A stretch of DNA of 64,000 bases, from positions 124,001-188,000 of the forward strand of contig NZ_CAMLJQ010000005.1 of assembly GCF_946480305.1 (NCBI RefSeq), written 5' to 3'. Position 1 is the first letter of the stretch; every line of letters starts with the position of its first letter. Source of the DNA: an uncultured Caldimonas sp. (lineage in GTDB: Bacteria; Pseudomonadota; Gammaproteobacteria; Burkholderiales; Burkholderiaceae). A model generated the notes under the pieces. That model saw only the letters and a list, made by a program, of their open reading frames with translations, had not been told where the DNA came from and did no database searches. Positions 8,241 to 15,758 of the stretch are shown in pieces. Both the position numbers and the translations under genes were made by a program.

Positions 8241-9287
8241 ATGCGTTCCCGTTACACCGCGCGCGAATCGGCTTTGGCCGAGCACGAAGACCTGATCCAG
8301 TCGCTGTGGTCCGAGAACCTGGACGGCATGACACCCGTCGCCGCACATGCCAAGCTTCATCACGGCTACCTCGCCAACCCGGCCGGCCCGGGAATCGCCA
8401 TGTTGTTGCAGGACGAGGCCAGCGGACGTCCCGTCGGCGTGCAATGCCTGCATGCGCGCACCTTCTGGCGCGGCGGCACCTCCTATCTGGTGGCGGCATT
8501 GGCGGACTACGTCGTCGCCCCGGCCCATCGTTCGCTCGGCCCGGCCCTGACGTTGATGCGTGGCGGCCTGGCGCTCGGGGCATCCCGGCTGGGCTTCATC
8601 TACGGTTTTCCCAATGCCAAGTCGCAGGCGGTGTGCTCGCGCGCGGGCATGCAGCGCCTGGGCGGCACCACGCGCTACGGGAAACTGCTGCGCCTGCGCT
8701 TCCTGCTGCGCAGTGGCAGGCACCCCGCACTGAAACCGTGGATGACCCGCCCGGCCGACGCGGCGCTGCGCGCTCTCGACGCCGTGCGCACCATGTTTCA
8801 TGCGACAGGACTGCGGTGGAGCGATGCAACTGCGGACGATCCCCGCCTGGACGAAATCTGGGCCGGGCGTGACCCTGAATTGCTGCTGTCCGAACGCAGC
8901 GCCCAGATGCTCGGCTGGCGCTATGCGCCGCCAGGGTTTCCCGGCTGGCGCATTTCCATCGCCGAGGACCGGGAGCACCGCCCTTTGGGCTACGTTGCCT
9001 GGACCTGCCGCGACGACATCCTGCTGATCAGCGATTTTTTCTGCCGCCGGCCGAAGCAGGACAGCTGCCGCCTGCTGACCGGCTTCGCATGGTTCGTGCG
9101 CCATCAGCCAGCCAGTGCGCTTTCGCTCGAGTTCCAGGGTCCGCGCGAGGTGGCCGACCAGATACGGCGCGCCGGGTTCCTCGCCAAGGACGGCGTGGCA
9201 CCGCTGTTCTTTGCTGCCGGGACAGGCGACGTCCCGACCGACGCGCAGTGCTGGTACGTCACCGGTTTCGACCGCGACGGCGACTGA
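8241..9287 (+). CDS. Two-domain GNAT-type acyltransferase
   Basis: 348 residues. The N-terminal half has the layout of a GNAT acyltransferase of the class with a GFPN motif (IYGFPNAKSQAVCSRAGM, about residues 115-135). The second half looks like another, weaker GNAT-like domain. It is first in a tight operon with an AsnB amidotransferase (12 bp gap), AMP-forming ligase, ACP and NadE-like enzyme, so it may acylate the amine or sugar product or use an ACP-bound acyl group. The start at 8241 (MRSRYTARES) is chosen because upstream frame sequence is not protein-like. No clear ribosome site. Substrate unknown. Confidence 0.7.
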   Translation: MRSRYTARESALAEHEDLIQSLWSENLDGMTPVAAHAKLHHGYLANPAGPGIAMLLQDEASGRPVGVQCLHARTFWRGGTSYLVAALADYVVAPAHRSLGPALTLMRGGLALGASRLGFIYGFPNAKSQAVCSRAGMQRLGGTTRYGKLLRLRFLLRSGRHPALKPWMTRPADAALRALDAVRTMFHATGLRWSDATADDPRLDEIWAGRDPELLLSERSAQMLGWRYAPPGFPGWRISIAEDREHRPLGYVAWTCRDDILLISDFFCRRPKQDSCRLLTGFAWFVRHQPASALSLEFQGPREVADQIRRAGFLAKDGVAPLFFAAGTGDVPTDAQCWYVTGFDRDGD

Positions 9288-9299
9288 GAGACACGCGGC

Positions 9300-11255
9300 A
9301 TGTGCGGCATTGCGGGCATCCTGGACCTCCACGGCCACCGGCCGCCTCAGCGCGGCGAGCTGGAGGTCATGATCTCGCGCTTGCATCACCGCGGGCCCGA
9401 TGGACGCGGGGTGTACGCCGAAGGACCGGCCGGGCTCGCGCACGCCCGCCTCAGCATCATCGACCTCGAGGGCGGCGCGCAGCCGATCCACAACGAAGAC
9501 CGCTCGGTGTGGGTCGTCTTCAATGGCGAGATCTTCAACTACCTGGAATTGCGCGCCGAACTCGAAGCACAGGGCCACCGCTTCTACACGCACAGCGACA
9601 CCGAGGTCATCGTCCACCTGTACGAGCAGCACGGCGACGCCTTCGTGTCACGCCTCAACGGCCAGTTCGCGATGGCGCTGTGGGACGCGCGCGCCGAGCG
9701 CCTGCTGCTGGCCCGTGACCGCACCGGCATCCGGCCCTTGTTCTACGCCTACGCGGGCGGGCGGCTGGTGTATGCCTCGGAAGCGAAAGCGCTGTTCGCC
9801 TGCCCGGAGGTGCCTCGCCGGCTCGACGTGCAGGCACTGGGCGAGACGTTCACCTACTGGTCGCCGCTCTCCCCTCGCAGTGCCTTCGACGGCGTGCTCT
9901 CGCTGCCGCCCGGCCACGTGATGACGGTCGATGCGCAGGGCAGCCACGTCCAGCGCTACTGGGACTGGACCTTTCCGGCGGCCCCGCTCGCCCACGCACG
10001 CTCGGAGCAGGACTGTGCCGACGAACTGCGCGAACTGCTGATCGATGCCGTGCGCCTGCAACTGCGGGCCGATGTGCCGGTGGGCGCCTACCTGAGCGGA
10101 GGGCTCGACTCGTCGATCATCACCTCGCTGATCCACCACTACACCGACACGCCGCTGCGCAGCTTCTCGGTCACGTTCGAGGACGACGAGTTCGACGAAA
10201 GCCGGCACCAACAAGCGCTCGCCGCCTGGCTCGGGACGCGCCACACCGCGTTCCACTGCAAGCGCTCGGACATCGCGGCCGCCTTCCCCCGGGTGGTACA
10301 GCATGCCGAAGCACCCGTGCTGCGCACTGCACCCGCTCCGCTGATGCTGCTGGCGCAACAGGTGCGCGAATCCGGCTACAAGGTGGTGCTGACCGGCGAA
10401 GGTGCCGACGAGGTGTTCGGCGGCTACGACCTCTACAAGGAAGCCAAGGTGCGCCGCTTCATGGCACGCGAGCCTGAATCGGCCTGGCGTGCACGCATCC
10501 TCGACCGGCTCTACCCCTATCTGCAGCACTCACCGGCTGCCGCACGCGGCTTCGCGCAGCGCTTCTTCAGCGAAGGTCGGGAGCACCTGCATCACCCGGG
10601 TTATGCCCACCTGCCGCGCTGGACCACCACGCGTCGCGCGTGGCAGTTCTTCTCGGCGGACGTGCTGGACCAGCTCGGTGGCTGGGACCCGCTGCAGCGC
10701 ATCGAGCCGACACTGCCCGAAGGCATCGGCCGCTGGGAGCCGCTGGCACAGGACCAGTACGTCGAAGCGCACACGCTGCTGTCCGGCTACCTGCTCAGCT
10801 CGCAGGGTGACCGCATGGCGATGGCAGCCTCCATCGAGGCCCGCTTCCCCTTCCTCGACCACCGGGTGATCGAGTTCGCGAACCGGCTGCCCGCCGGCTA
10901 CAAGCTGCGCGGGCTGGTCGAGAAGCACATCCTGAAGAAGTCCGTCACCGGCTTGCTGCCGGAGTCGATCCGGCAGCGTACCAAGCAGCCCTACCGTGCG
11001 CCGGACAGCCAAAGCTTTTTCGTCGAGGGCCGCCCGGTCGACTACGTCGACGACCTGCTGAGCCCGGCGCGCATCGCCGATGCCGGCTACTTCGAGCCGC
11101 GCGCCGTGGGCAAGCTGTTCGAAAAGTGCCGGGCCGGCCGGGCCATCGGCTTCGCGGACAACATGGCCTTCGTCGGCATCGTCTCGACCATGCTGCTGCA
11201 CGAGCAGATGGTGCGCGCGCCGTCGGCCCGGGCCGCTGCGGAGGCTGCCGCATGA
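9300..11255 (+). CDS. AsnB-type glutamine-hydrolysing amidotransferase
   Basis: 651 residues. The protein starts MCGIAGI, leaving Cys2 as the N-terminal glutaminase nucleophile. The class-II amidotransferase domain covers about residues 1-215, and the ATP-pyrophosphatase domain has the PP-loop SGGLDSS at 266-272. The family transfers ammonia from glutamine to an adenylated carboxylate. Although asparagine synthase is the default name, the neighbours (ligase, ACP, NadE-like protein, GNAT) point to amidation of a specialised metabolite or a sugar acid. Similar AsnB proteins occur in O-antigen and exosortase-associated clusters. It overlaps the ligase gene by ATGA. Confidence 0.88.
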   Translation: MCGIAGILDLHGHRPPQRGELEVMISRLHHRGPDGRGVYAEGPAGLAHARLSIIDLEGGAQPIHNEDRSVWVVFNGEIFNYLELRAELEAQGHRFYTHSDTEVIVHLYEQHGDAFVSRLNGQFAMALWDARAERLLLARDRTGIRPLFYAYAGGRLVYASEAKALFACPEVPRRLDVQALGETFTYWSPLSPRSAFDGVLSLPPGHVMTVDAQGSHVQRYWDWTFPAAPLAHARSEQDCADELRELLIDAVRLQLRADVPVGAYLSGGLDSSIITSLIHHYTDTPLRSFSVTFEDDEFDESRHQQALAAWLGTRHTAFHCKRSDIAAAFPRVVQHAEAPVLRTAPAPLMLLAQQVRESGYKVVLTGEGADEVFGGYDLYKEAKVRRFMAREPESAWRARILDRLYPYLQHSPAAARGFAQRFFSEGREHLHHPGYAHLPRWTTTRRAWQFFSADVLDQLGGWDPLQRIEPTLPEGIGRWEPLAQDQYVEAHTLLSGYLLSSQGDRMAMAASIEARFPFLDHRVIEFANRLPAGYKLRGLVEKHILKKSVTGLLPESIRQRTKQPYRAPDSQSFFVEGRPVDYVDDLLSPARIADAGYFEPRAVGKLFEKCRAGRAIGFADNMAFVGIVSTMLLHEQMVRAPSARAAAEAAA

Positions 11256-12817
11256 CCGCGCTCGATACCGCCACGCTGCTGCATCAGCCCTTGCGCGCTT
11301 CGGCGCAGCGGTGGCCGGACAAGACCGCCCTCGTGTGCGGTGCACGCCGCCTCAACTACTTGCAGCTTTCGAATCAGGTCGACGTGCTGATCCAGGCCCT
11401 GCGTGCACGTCATGTCCTGTCGGGTGACCGCGTGGTGCTGTTCCTCGACAACAGCGTCGAGATGGTGATCGGCCTCTATGCGGTGTTGACCCTTGGCGCC
11501 GTGGCCGTGCCGGTCAATCCGCTGACCAAAGCGGCCAAGCTCGCTCACCTGCTCGACGATTCCGGTGCCACCGCGATGCTGACGCAGGCGAGCCTCGCCG
11601 CCGCCTGGCACGAGGCGCTCGGTCACGCCCCGCTGCTGCAGACCTGCCTCGTTTCGCCCGAGCCAGCGGCACCCGGCGATCCGCGTCTATTGCCTTGGCC
11701 CGAGGCGGCCAGTGCGAACGCATCCGACGCTGGCGATGCAAACAGCAGTGCACTCGCCGCGATCATCTACACATCGGGCACGACCGGTGCCCCCAAAGGC
11801 GTGATGCTGACGCATCACAACATGCTGAGCGCGGCCCGTTCGGTCAACGCCTATCTGGCGATGACCGAACACGACGTCATCCTCAGCGCGCTGCCGATGG
11901 CGTTCAGCTACGGGCTCTACCAGGTGCTGATCGGCCTGGCGGTGGGGGCCACGGTCGTGCTGGAGCGCAACTTCAGCTTTCCGGCCAAGGTGCTCGAGGT
12001 CATGGCCACCGAGCGGGCCACCGTGTTCCCCGGTGTGCCGACGATGTTCGCGCAGTGGATGGGCATGAAAAGCCTGGACCGGTATGCGCTCGGCGCACTG
12101 CGCCTGGTCACCAGCGCGGCCGCACCACTGCCACCGGCGCAGATGGCCTGGCTGCGTGCCACCTTTCCGCAAGCGCGGCTGTATTCGATGTACGGCCAGA
12201 CCGAGTGCAAGCGCATCAGCTACCTGCCACCCGAGCAACTCGACCTGCGTCCCGAGAGCGTGGGTCGCGGCATGCCGAACCAGGCACTGTGGCTGGTCGA
12301 CGAGCAGGGCCGGCGCCTGCCCAACGGCAGCACCGGCGAGCTGGTGGTGCACGGCCCGCACGTGATGCAGGGCTATTGGCGCAAGCCGGAGGAAACGGCG
12401 CAGCGGCTCAAGCGCTGCCCCGAGACGGGTGAGACGGTGCTGCACACCGGCGACATCTTCCGCACCGACGCGGACGGCTGGCTGTACTTCGTCGCGCGCC
12501 GTGACGACATCATCAAGAGCCGTGGCGAAAAGGTCAGCCCGCGCGAAGTCGAGAACGCACTGCATGCGATCGAGGGCGTGTGCGAAGCCGCGGTCATCGG
12601 CGTCCCCGACCCGGCGCTGGGCGAAGCGGTGAAGGCCTACGTCACGCTGCAACCCGGCGCACGGCTCACCGAGCGCGAGCTGATCAAGCACTGCCTCGCC
12701 CGGCTCGAAAGCTACATGGTGCCCAAGTACGTGGACATCGTTCCGGCACTGCCCAAGACCGACAGCGGCAAGATCACCAAGGCTCCCCTGCGCGCTGCCG
12801 CGACCACTTCTCCATAA
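11252..12817 (+). CDS. AMP-forming acyl-CoA/ACP ligase
   Basis: 521 residues of the ANL superfamily. The AMP-binding loop YTSGTTGAPKG is at 173-183, the A5-like YGQTE motif near residue 315, and GDIFRTDADGW plus the C-terminal catalytic lysine (SGKITK, near residue 507) are intact. It would activate a carboxylic acid as an acyl adenylate and load it on CoA or, given the ACP gene 24 bp downstream, on the phosphopantetheine of that carrier. It starts inside the asnB stop (ATGA), showing translational coupling. The acid is unknown. The protein resembles ligases seen with exosortase-type clusters. Confidence 0.85.
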   Translation: MTALDTATLLHQPLRASAQRWPDKTALVCGARRLNYLQLSNQVDVLIQALRARHVLSGDRVVLFLDNSVEMVIGLYAVLTLGAVAVPVNPLTKAAKLAHLLDDSGATAMLTQASLAAAWHEALGHAPLLQTCLVSPEPAAPGDPRLLPWPEAASANASDAGDANSSALAAIIYTSGTTGAPKGVMLTHHNMLSAARSVNAYLAMTEHDVILSALPMAFSYGLYQVLIGLAVGATVVLERNFSFPAKVLEVMATERATVFPGVPTMFAQWMGMKSLDRYALGALRLVTSAAAPLPPAQMAWLRATFPQARLYSMYGQTECKRISYLPPEQLDLRPESVGRGMPNQALWLVDEQGRRLPNGSTGELVVHGPHVMQGYWRKPEETAQRLKRCPETGETVLHTGDIFRTDADGWLYFVARRDDIIKSRGEKVSPREVENALHAIEGVCEAAVIGVPDPALGEAVKAYVTLQPGARLTERELIKHCLARLESYMVPKYVDIVPALPKTDSGKITKAPLRAAATTSP

Positions 12818-12841
12818 CGAACCACAACAGGACCCGACGAC

Positions 12842-13096
12842 ATGCCAGACATCAAACAGCAGGTTCGCGCCTACATCCTCGACAACTTCCTGATGGGCGC
12901 CCAGGGCACATCCTTCGGCGATGCCGATTCCTTCATGGAGCAACACGTGCTCGACTCCACCGGCTTCCTGGAGCTGATCACCTTTCTCGAAGAAACCTAC
13001 TCGATCAAGGTGGACGACGAAGAGATGGTGCCCGAGAACCTGGACAGCCTGGACAACGTCGACGCCTTCGTTCAGCGCAAGCTGGCAGGCCGGTGA
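12842..13096 (+). CDS. Acyl carrier protein
   Basis: 84 residues with the carrier-protein helix pattern. The phosphopantetheine attachment site is Ser39 within LDSTG, where DSL is commoner. The sequence is acidic, with YSIKVDDEEM before helix 3. It is a dedicated carrier between the AMP ligase and the NadE-like gene, not the fatty-acid ACP, which would have a different context. An AcpS phosphopantetheinyl transferase is encoded at 62871-63266. An intermediate is likely tethered here while the two PP-loop amidating enzymes or the GNAT act on it. Confidence 0.88.
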   Translation: MPDIKQQVRAYILDNFLMGAQGTSFGDADSFMEQHVLDSTGFLELITFLEETYSIKVDDEEMVPENLDSLDNVDAFVQRKLAGR

Positions 13097-13103
13097 GCAA
13101 CGC

Positions 13104-14099
13104 ATGAACCGCGCCCCGCTGACCCCCGCCGTGCTCGCGCTCGACCTGGAGCGCGAAGCCGACCGCATCGCCCGCTGGATGGTCGACACCGTCGCCACCC
13201 GGTTGCACCGCCGCGGCGTGATCATCGCGCTGTCCGGCGGCATCGACAGCTCGACCTGCGCGGCGCTCGCCGTACGCGCGCTCGGCCCGAAGAAGGTGTT
13301 TGGGCTGCTGCTGCCCGAGCAGGACTCGAGTGCTTTCAGCGGCGACCGGGGTCGGCAGGTGGCCGAGCACCTCGGCATCGCCTATGAAGTGCACAACATC
13401 GCTCCCGCGCTGCAGGCGCTCGGCTGCTACCGGCAGCGCGACGAGGCCATCCGCCGGGTGTTCCCTGCTTACGGCGAGGGCTGGAAGAACAAGATCGTGA
13501 TCGCCGGCGGCACCGCGGGCGGCATCAACTACTTCAAGCTGATCGTGCAATCGCCCGATGGCGCGCTGCAGGAGGCCCGGCTGCCGGTACGCGAATACCT
13601 GCAGATCGTCGCTGCCACGAACTTCAAGCAGCGCGTGCGCAAGACGATGGAGTACTTCCACGCCGACCGGCTCAACTACGCCGTCATCGGCACGCCGAAC
13701 CGGCTGGAGTACGACCAGGGCTTCTTCGTGAAGAACGGCGACGGCGCCGCCGATCTGAAGCCCATCGCGCACCTCTACAAGACGCAGGTCTACGCGATGG
13801 CGCGGCACCTGGGCCTGCCCGACGAGGTGTGCGCGGCGCAGCCCACCACCGACACCTACAGCCTGCCGCAAGGCCAGGACGAGTTCTACTTCGCACTGCC
13901 CTACCAGCAGATGGACCTCGCGCTGTGGGCGCACAACCACCAGGTGCCCGCCGACGAGCTGGCGGGTGCGCTGGGCATCACGCCGGAACATGCCGCGCTG
14001 GTGTACCGCGACATCGAAGCCAAGCGGCGCACCACGCACTACCTGCACGCGAGGCCCGAGCTGGTCGAGTCGATTGCGGAGCTGCCGGACACGCAGTAG
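13104..14099 (+). CDS. NadE-like ammonia-dependent amidating enzyme
   Basis: 331 residues. The PP-loop LSGGIDSS is at 43-50, followed by NAD-synthetase-like segments (TPNRLEYDQGFFVKNGDGAADLKPIAHLYKT, quoted in part: GTPNRLEY and GDGAADLKPI). No N-terminal glutaminase domain is present, so ammonia would come from elsewhere, perhaps the AsnB partner. NAD synthetase amidates nicotinic acid adenine dinucleotide by way of an adenylate. As the last gene of an ACP/ligase/AsnB operon, it may instead amidate a pathway-specific carboxylate. Whether it can also serve NAD synthesis cannot be told from sequence. Confidence 0.82.
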   Translation: MNRAPLTPAVLALDLEREADRIARWMVDTVATRLHRRGVIIALSGGIDSSTCAALAVRALGPKKVFGLLLPEQDSSAFSGDRGRQVAEHLGIAYEVHNIAPALQALGCYRQRDEAIRRVFPAYGEGWKNKIVIAGGTAGGINYFKLIVQSPDGALQEARLPVREYLQIVAATNFKQRVRKTMEYFHADRLNYAVIGTPNRLEYDQGFFVKNGDGAADLKPIAHLYKTQVYAMARHLGLPDEVCAAQPTTDTYSLPQGQDEFYFALPYQQMDLALWAHNHQVPADELAGALGITPEHAALVYRDIEAKRRTTHYLHARPELVESIAELPDTQ

Positions 14100-14144
14100 C
14101 CGCCGGGGCGCTTCCTACAATGCGGCGTCACGAAGGAAGTGCCG

Positions 14145-14825
14145 ATGCCCACCCTCCACGACATGCTGCGCGGCTCCACCTGGGGCCGCAACCTGTCGCC
14201 TGCCGAGTTCGACCGCGCCGCTCGCGAAATCTCCGAGACGTCGGTCGCTGCGGGCGGCCATGTCGCCCGCAGCGGCGAGCCGGTCGAGCACTGGATGGGC
14301 ATCATCGAGGGCCTGGCCAAGATGTCGGTCACCTCGGCTGAAGGCAAGGTCTCCACGCTCACGGGCGTCACGGCCGGCGGCTGGTTCGGCGAAGGTTCGG
14401 TGCTCAAGAAGGAGGCCCGCCGCTACGACGTCGTCGCCCTGCGCGACACGCGGGTCGCGATGATGCCGCGCACGACCTTCGAATGGCTGCGCACCACCAG
14501 CCTGCCGTTCAACCACTATCTGCTGAACCTGCTCAATGCGCGGCTCGGGCTGTTCATCGGGCTGCTGGAATACGACCGGCTGCTGGGGCCGGACGCACGC
14601 GTGGCGCGCTGCCTGGCGAGCCTGTTCAACCCGGACCTCTACCCCGAGCCGGGGCCCTACGTCGACCTGCTGCAGGGCGAGGTGGGGCTGTTGTCCGGCG
14701 TGTCGCGCCAGCGGGCCAACGTCGCCCTGCAACGCTTGCAGCAGGCGGGCCTGATCCGCATCGAGCCCCGCGGCCTCACCGTGCTGGACCTCGATGGCCT
14801 GCGGCGCTTTGCCAGCAGCCGCTGA
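14145..14825 (+). CDS. Crp/Fnr family transcriptional regulator
   Basis: 226 residues with an N-terminal cyclic-nucleotide-binding-like beta barrel (about 20-120) and a C-terminal winged helix (GLLSGVSRQRANVALQRL, about 175-195). No Fnr-type cysteine cluster is visible, so oxygen sensing by an Fe-S centre is unlikely. The ATG at 14145 has an AAGGAAG ribosome site 5 bases upstream. A GTG at 14139 is also in frame but lies within that site. It follows the ACP/NadE operon by 45 bp and might regulate it, or might belong with ureD downstream. Confidence 0.88.
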   Translation: MPTLHDMLRGSTWGRNLSPAEFDRAAREISETSVAAGGHVARSGEPVEHWMGIIEGLAKMSVTSAEGKVSTLTGVTAGGWFGEGSVLKKEARRYDVVALRDTRVAMMPRTTFEWLRTTSLPFNHYLLNLLNARLGLFIGLLEYDRLLGPDARVARCLASLFNPDLYPEPGPYVDLLQGEVGLLSGVSRQRANVALQRLQQAGLIRIEPRGLTVLDLDGLRRFASSR

Positions 14826-14872
14826 CCCCCCTTCGGGGTATCGCTCTCGCTACACTTCGGGCTTTTCGAACG

Positions 14873-15739
14873 ATGGAACGGCCTTGCGCCGGCAGTTGCA
14901 TGGGCTGGCACGGCCATCTCGACCTCCGCTACCGCTTCGACACCGGCCGAACGATCGGCCACGACCGCCACGACGGCCCGCTGCGCGTGCTCGCCAGCCT
15001 GCACCCCGAGGGCCCCACCGTCTGCCACCACGTGCTGGTCCATCCGCCGGGCGGCATCGTCGGGGGTGACGTGCTGAAGATCGACGTCGATGTACAGACG
15101 GGCGCCCATGCGTTGATCACGACGCCGGGTGCGACGCGCTTCTACCGGAGCGCGGGAGCGCTCGCCGAGCAAGCGCTCGTTGCGCGTGTCGCCGCCGGCG
15201 CACGGCTGGAGTGGCTGCCGCTGGAAACCATCGCCTACAGCGGCGCCCAGGCGTCCAACCGCATGCGCTTCGAGCTCGCCCCGGGCGCCGAGATGATCGG
15301 CTGGGACATCCTCGCGCTGGGCCTGCCCGCAGCAGGTCAACCGTTTGCGCAAGGCCGCTTCGAGCAGCAGATCGAACTGCCCGGCGCCTGGCTGGAACGG
15401 GGCATCCTCGACACCGAAGACCCGCTCACCACCCGCCTGCTCGACAGCCCCCTGGGGTGGGATGGCCGCACCGTGCTCGCCACCCTGTGGTTTGCCGCGG
15501 GCTCGCCCATCGATGCGGCGCGCCGCGAGCGACTGCTGGAGACAGCGCGGGCCGCGTTCGAAGGCCATGGGCTGGCGGGGCACGCCGGGGCCACCTCGCC
15601 AGATCCGCGCGTGATCGTGTTGCGGGTGCTGGCTGCACGCACCGAGCCGGCCCTGGCGCTGCTGGGCGCGGTGTGGTCCGGCTGGCGCGACGCGGCGTGG
15701 CAGTTGCGTGCCTGCCCGCCGCGGGTGTGGCGCACCTGA
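14873..15739 (+). CDS. ureD: Urease accessory protein UreD, detached from the urease operon
   Basis: 288 residues. The conserved UreD features are visible: GWHGHLDLRY, HHVLVHPPGGIVGGD, TTPGATRFYRS, ETIAYSGA and GWDILALGLPAAG. UreD forms the UreDFG complex that delivers nickel and CO2 to apo-urease. It is about 33 kb from ureA-G, whereas Burkholderiales usually have it just upstream of ureA. The start is uncertain: ATG 14873 is used, and an ATG at 14900 (MGWHGHL) matches the family N-terminus better. No other ureD is seen in the window, so this copy is likely functional. Confidence 0.92.
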   Translation: MERPCAGSCMGWHGHLDLRYRFDTGRTIGHDRHDGPLRVLASLHPEGPTVCHHVLVHPPGGIVGGDVLKIDVDVQTGAHALITTPGATRFYRSAGALAEQALVARVAAGARLEWLPLETIAYSGAQASNRMRFELAPGAEMIGWDILALGLPAAGQPFAQGRFEQQIELPGAWLERGILDTEDPLTTRLLDSPLGWDGRTVLATLWFAAGSPIDAARRERLLETARAAFEGHGLAGHAGATSPDPRVIVLRVLAARTEPALALLGAVWSGWRDAAWQLRACPPRVWRT

Positions 15740-15758
15740 GAGAGCGCCGCACGCGGCC

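Noticed and set aside
9300..14099. AsnB and NadE as plain asparagine and NAD synthesis genes
   Set aside because: The tight operon with an AMP ligase, a dedicated ACP and a GNAT argues for a specialised route, though NAD synthesis by the NadE protein cannot be excluded.
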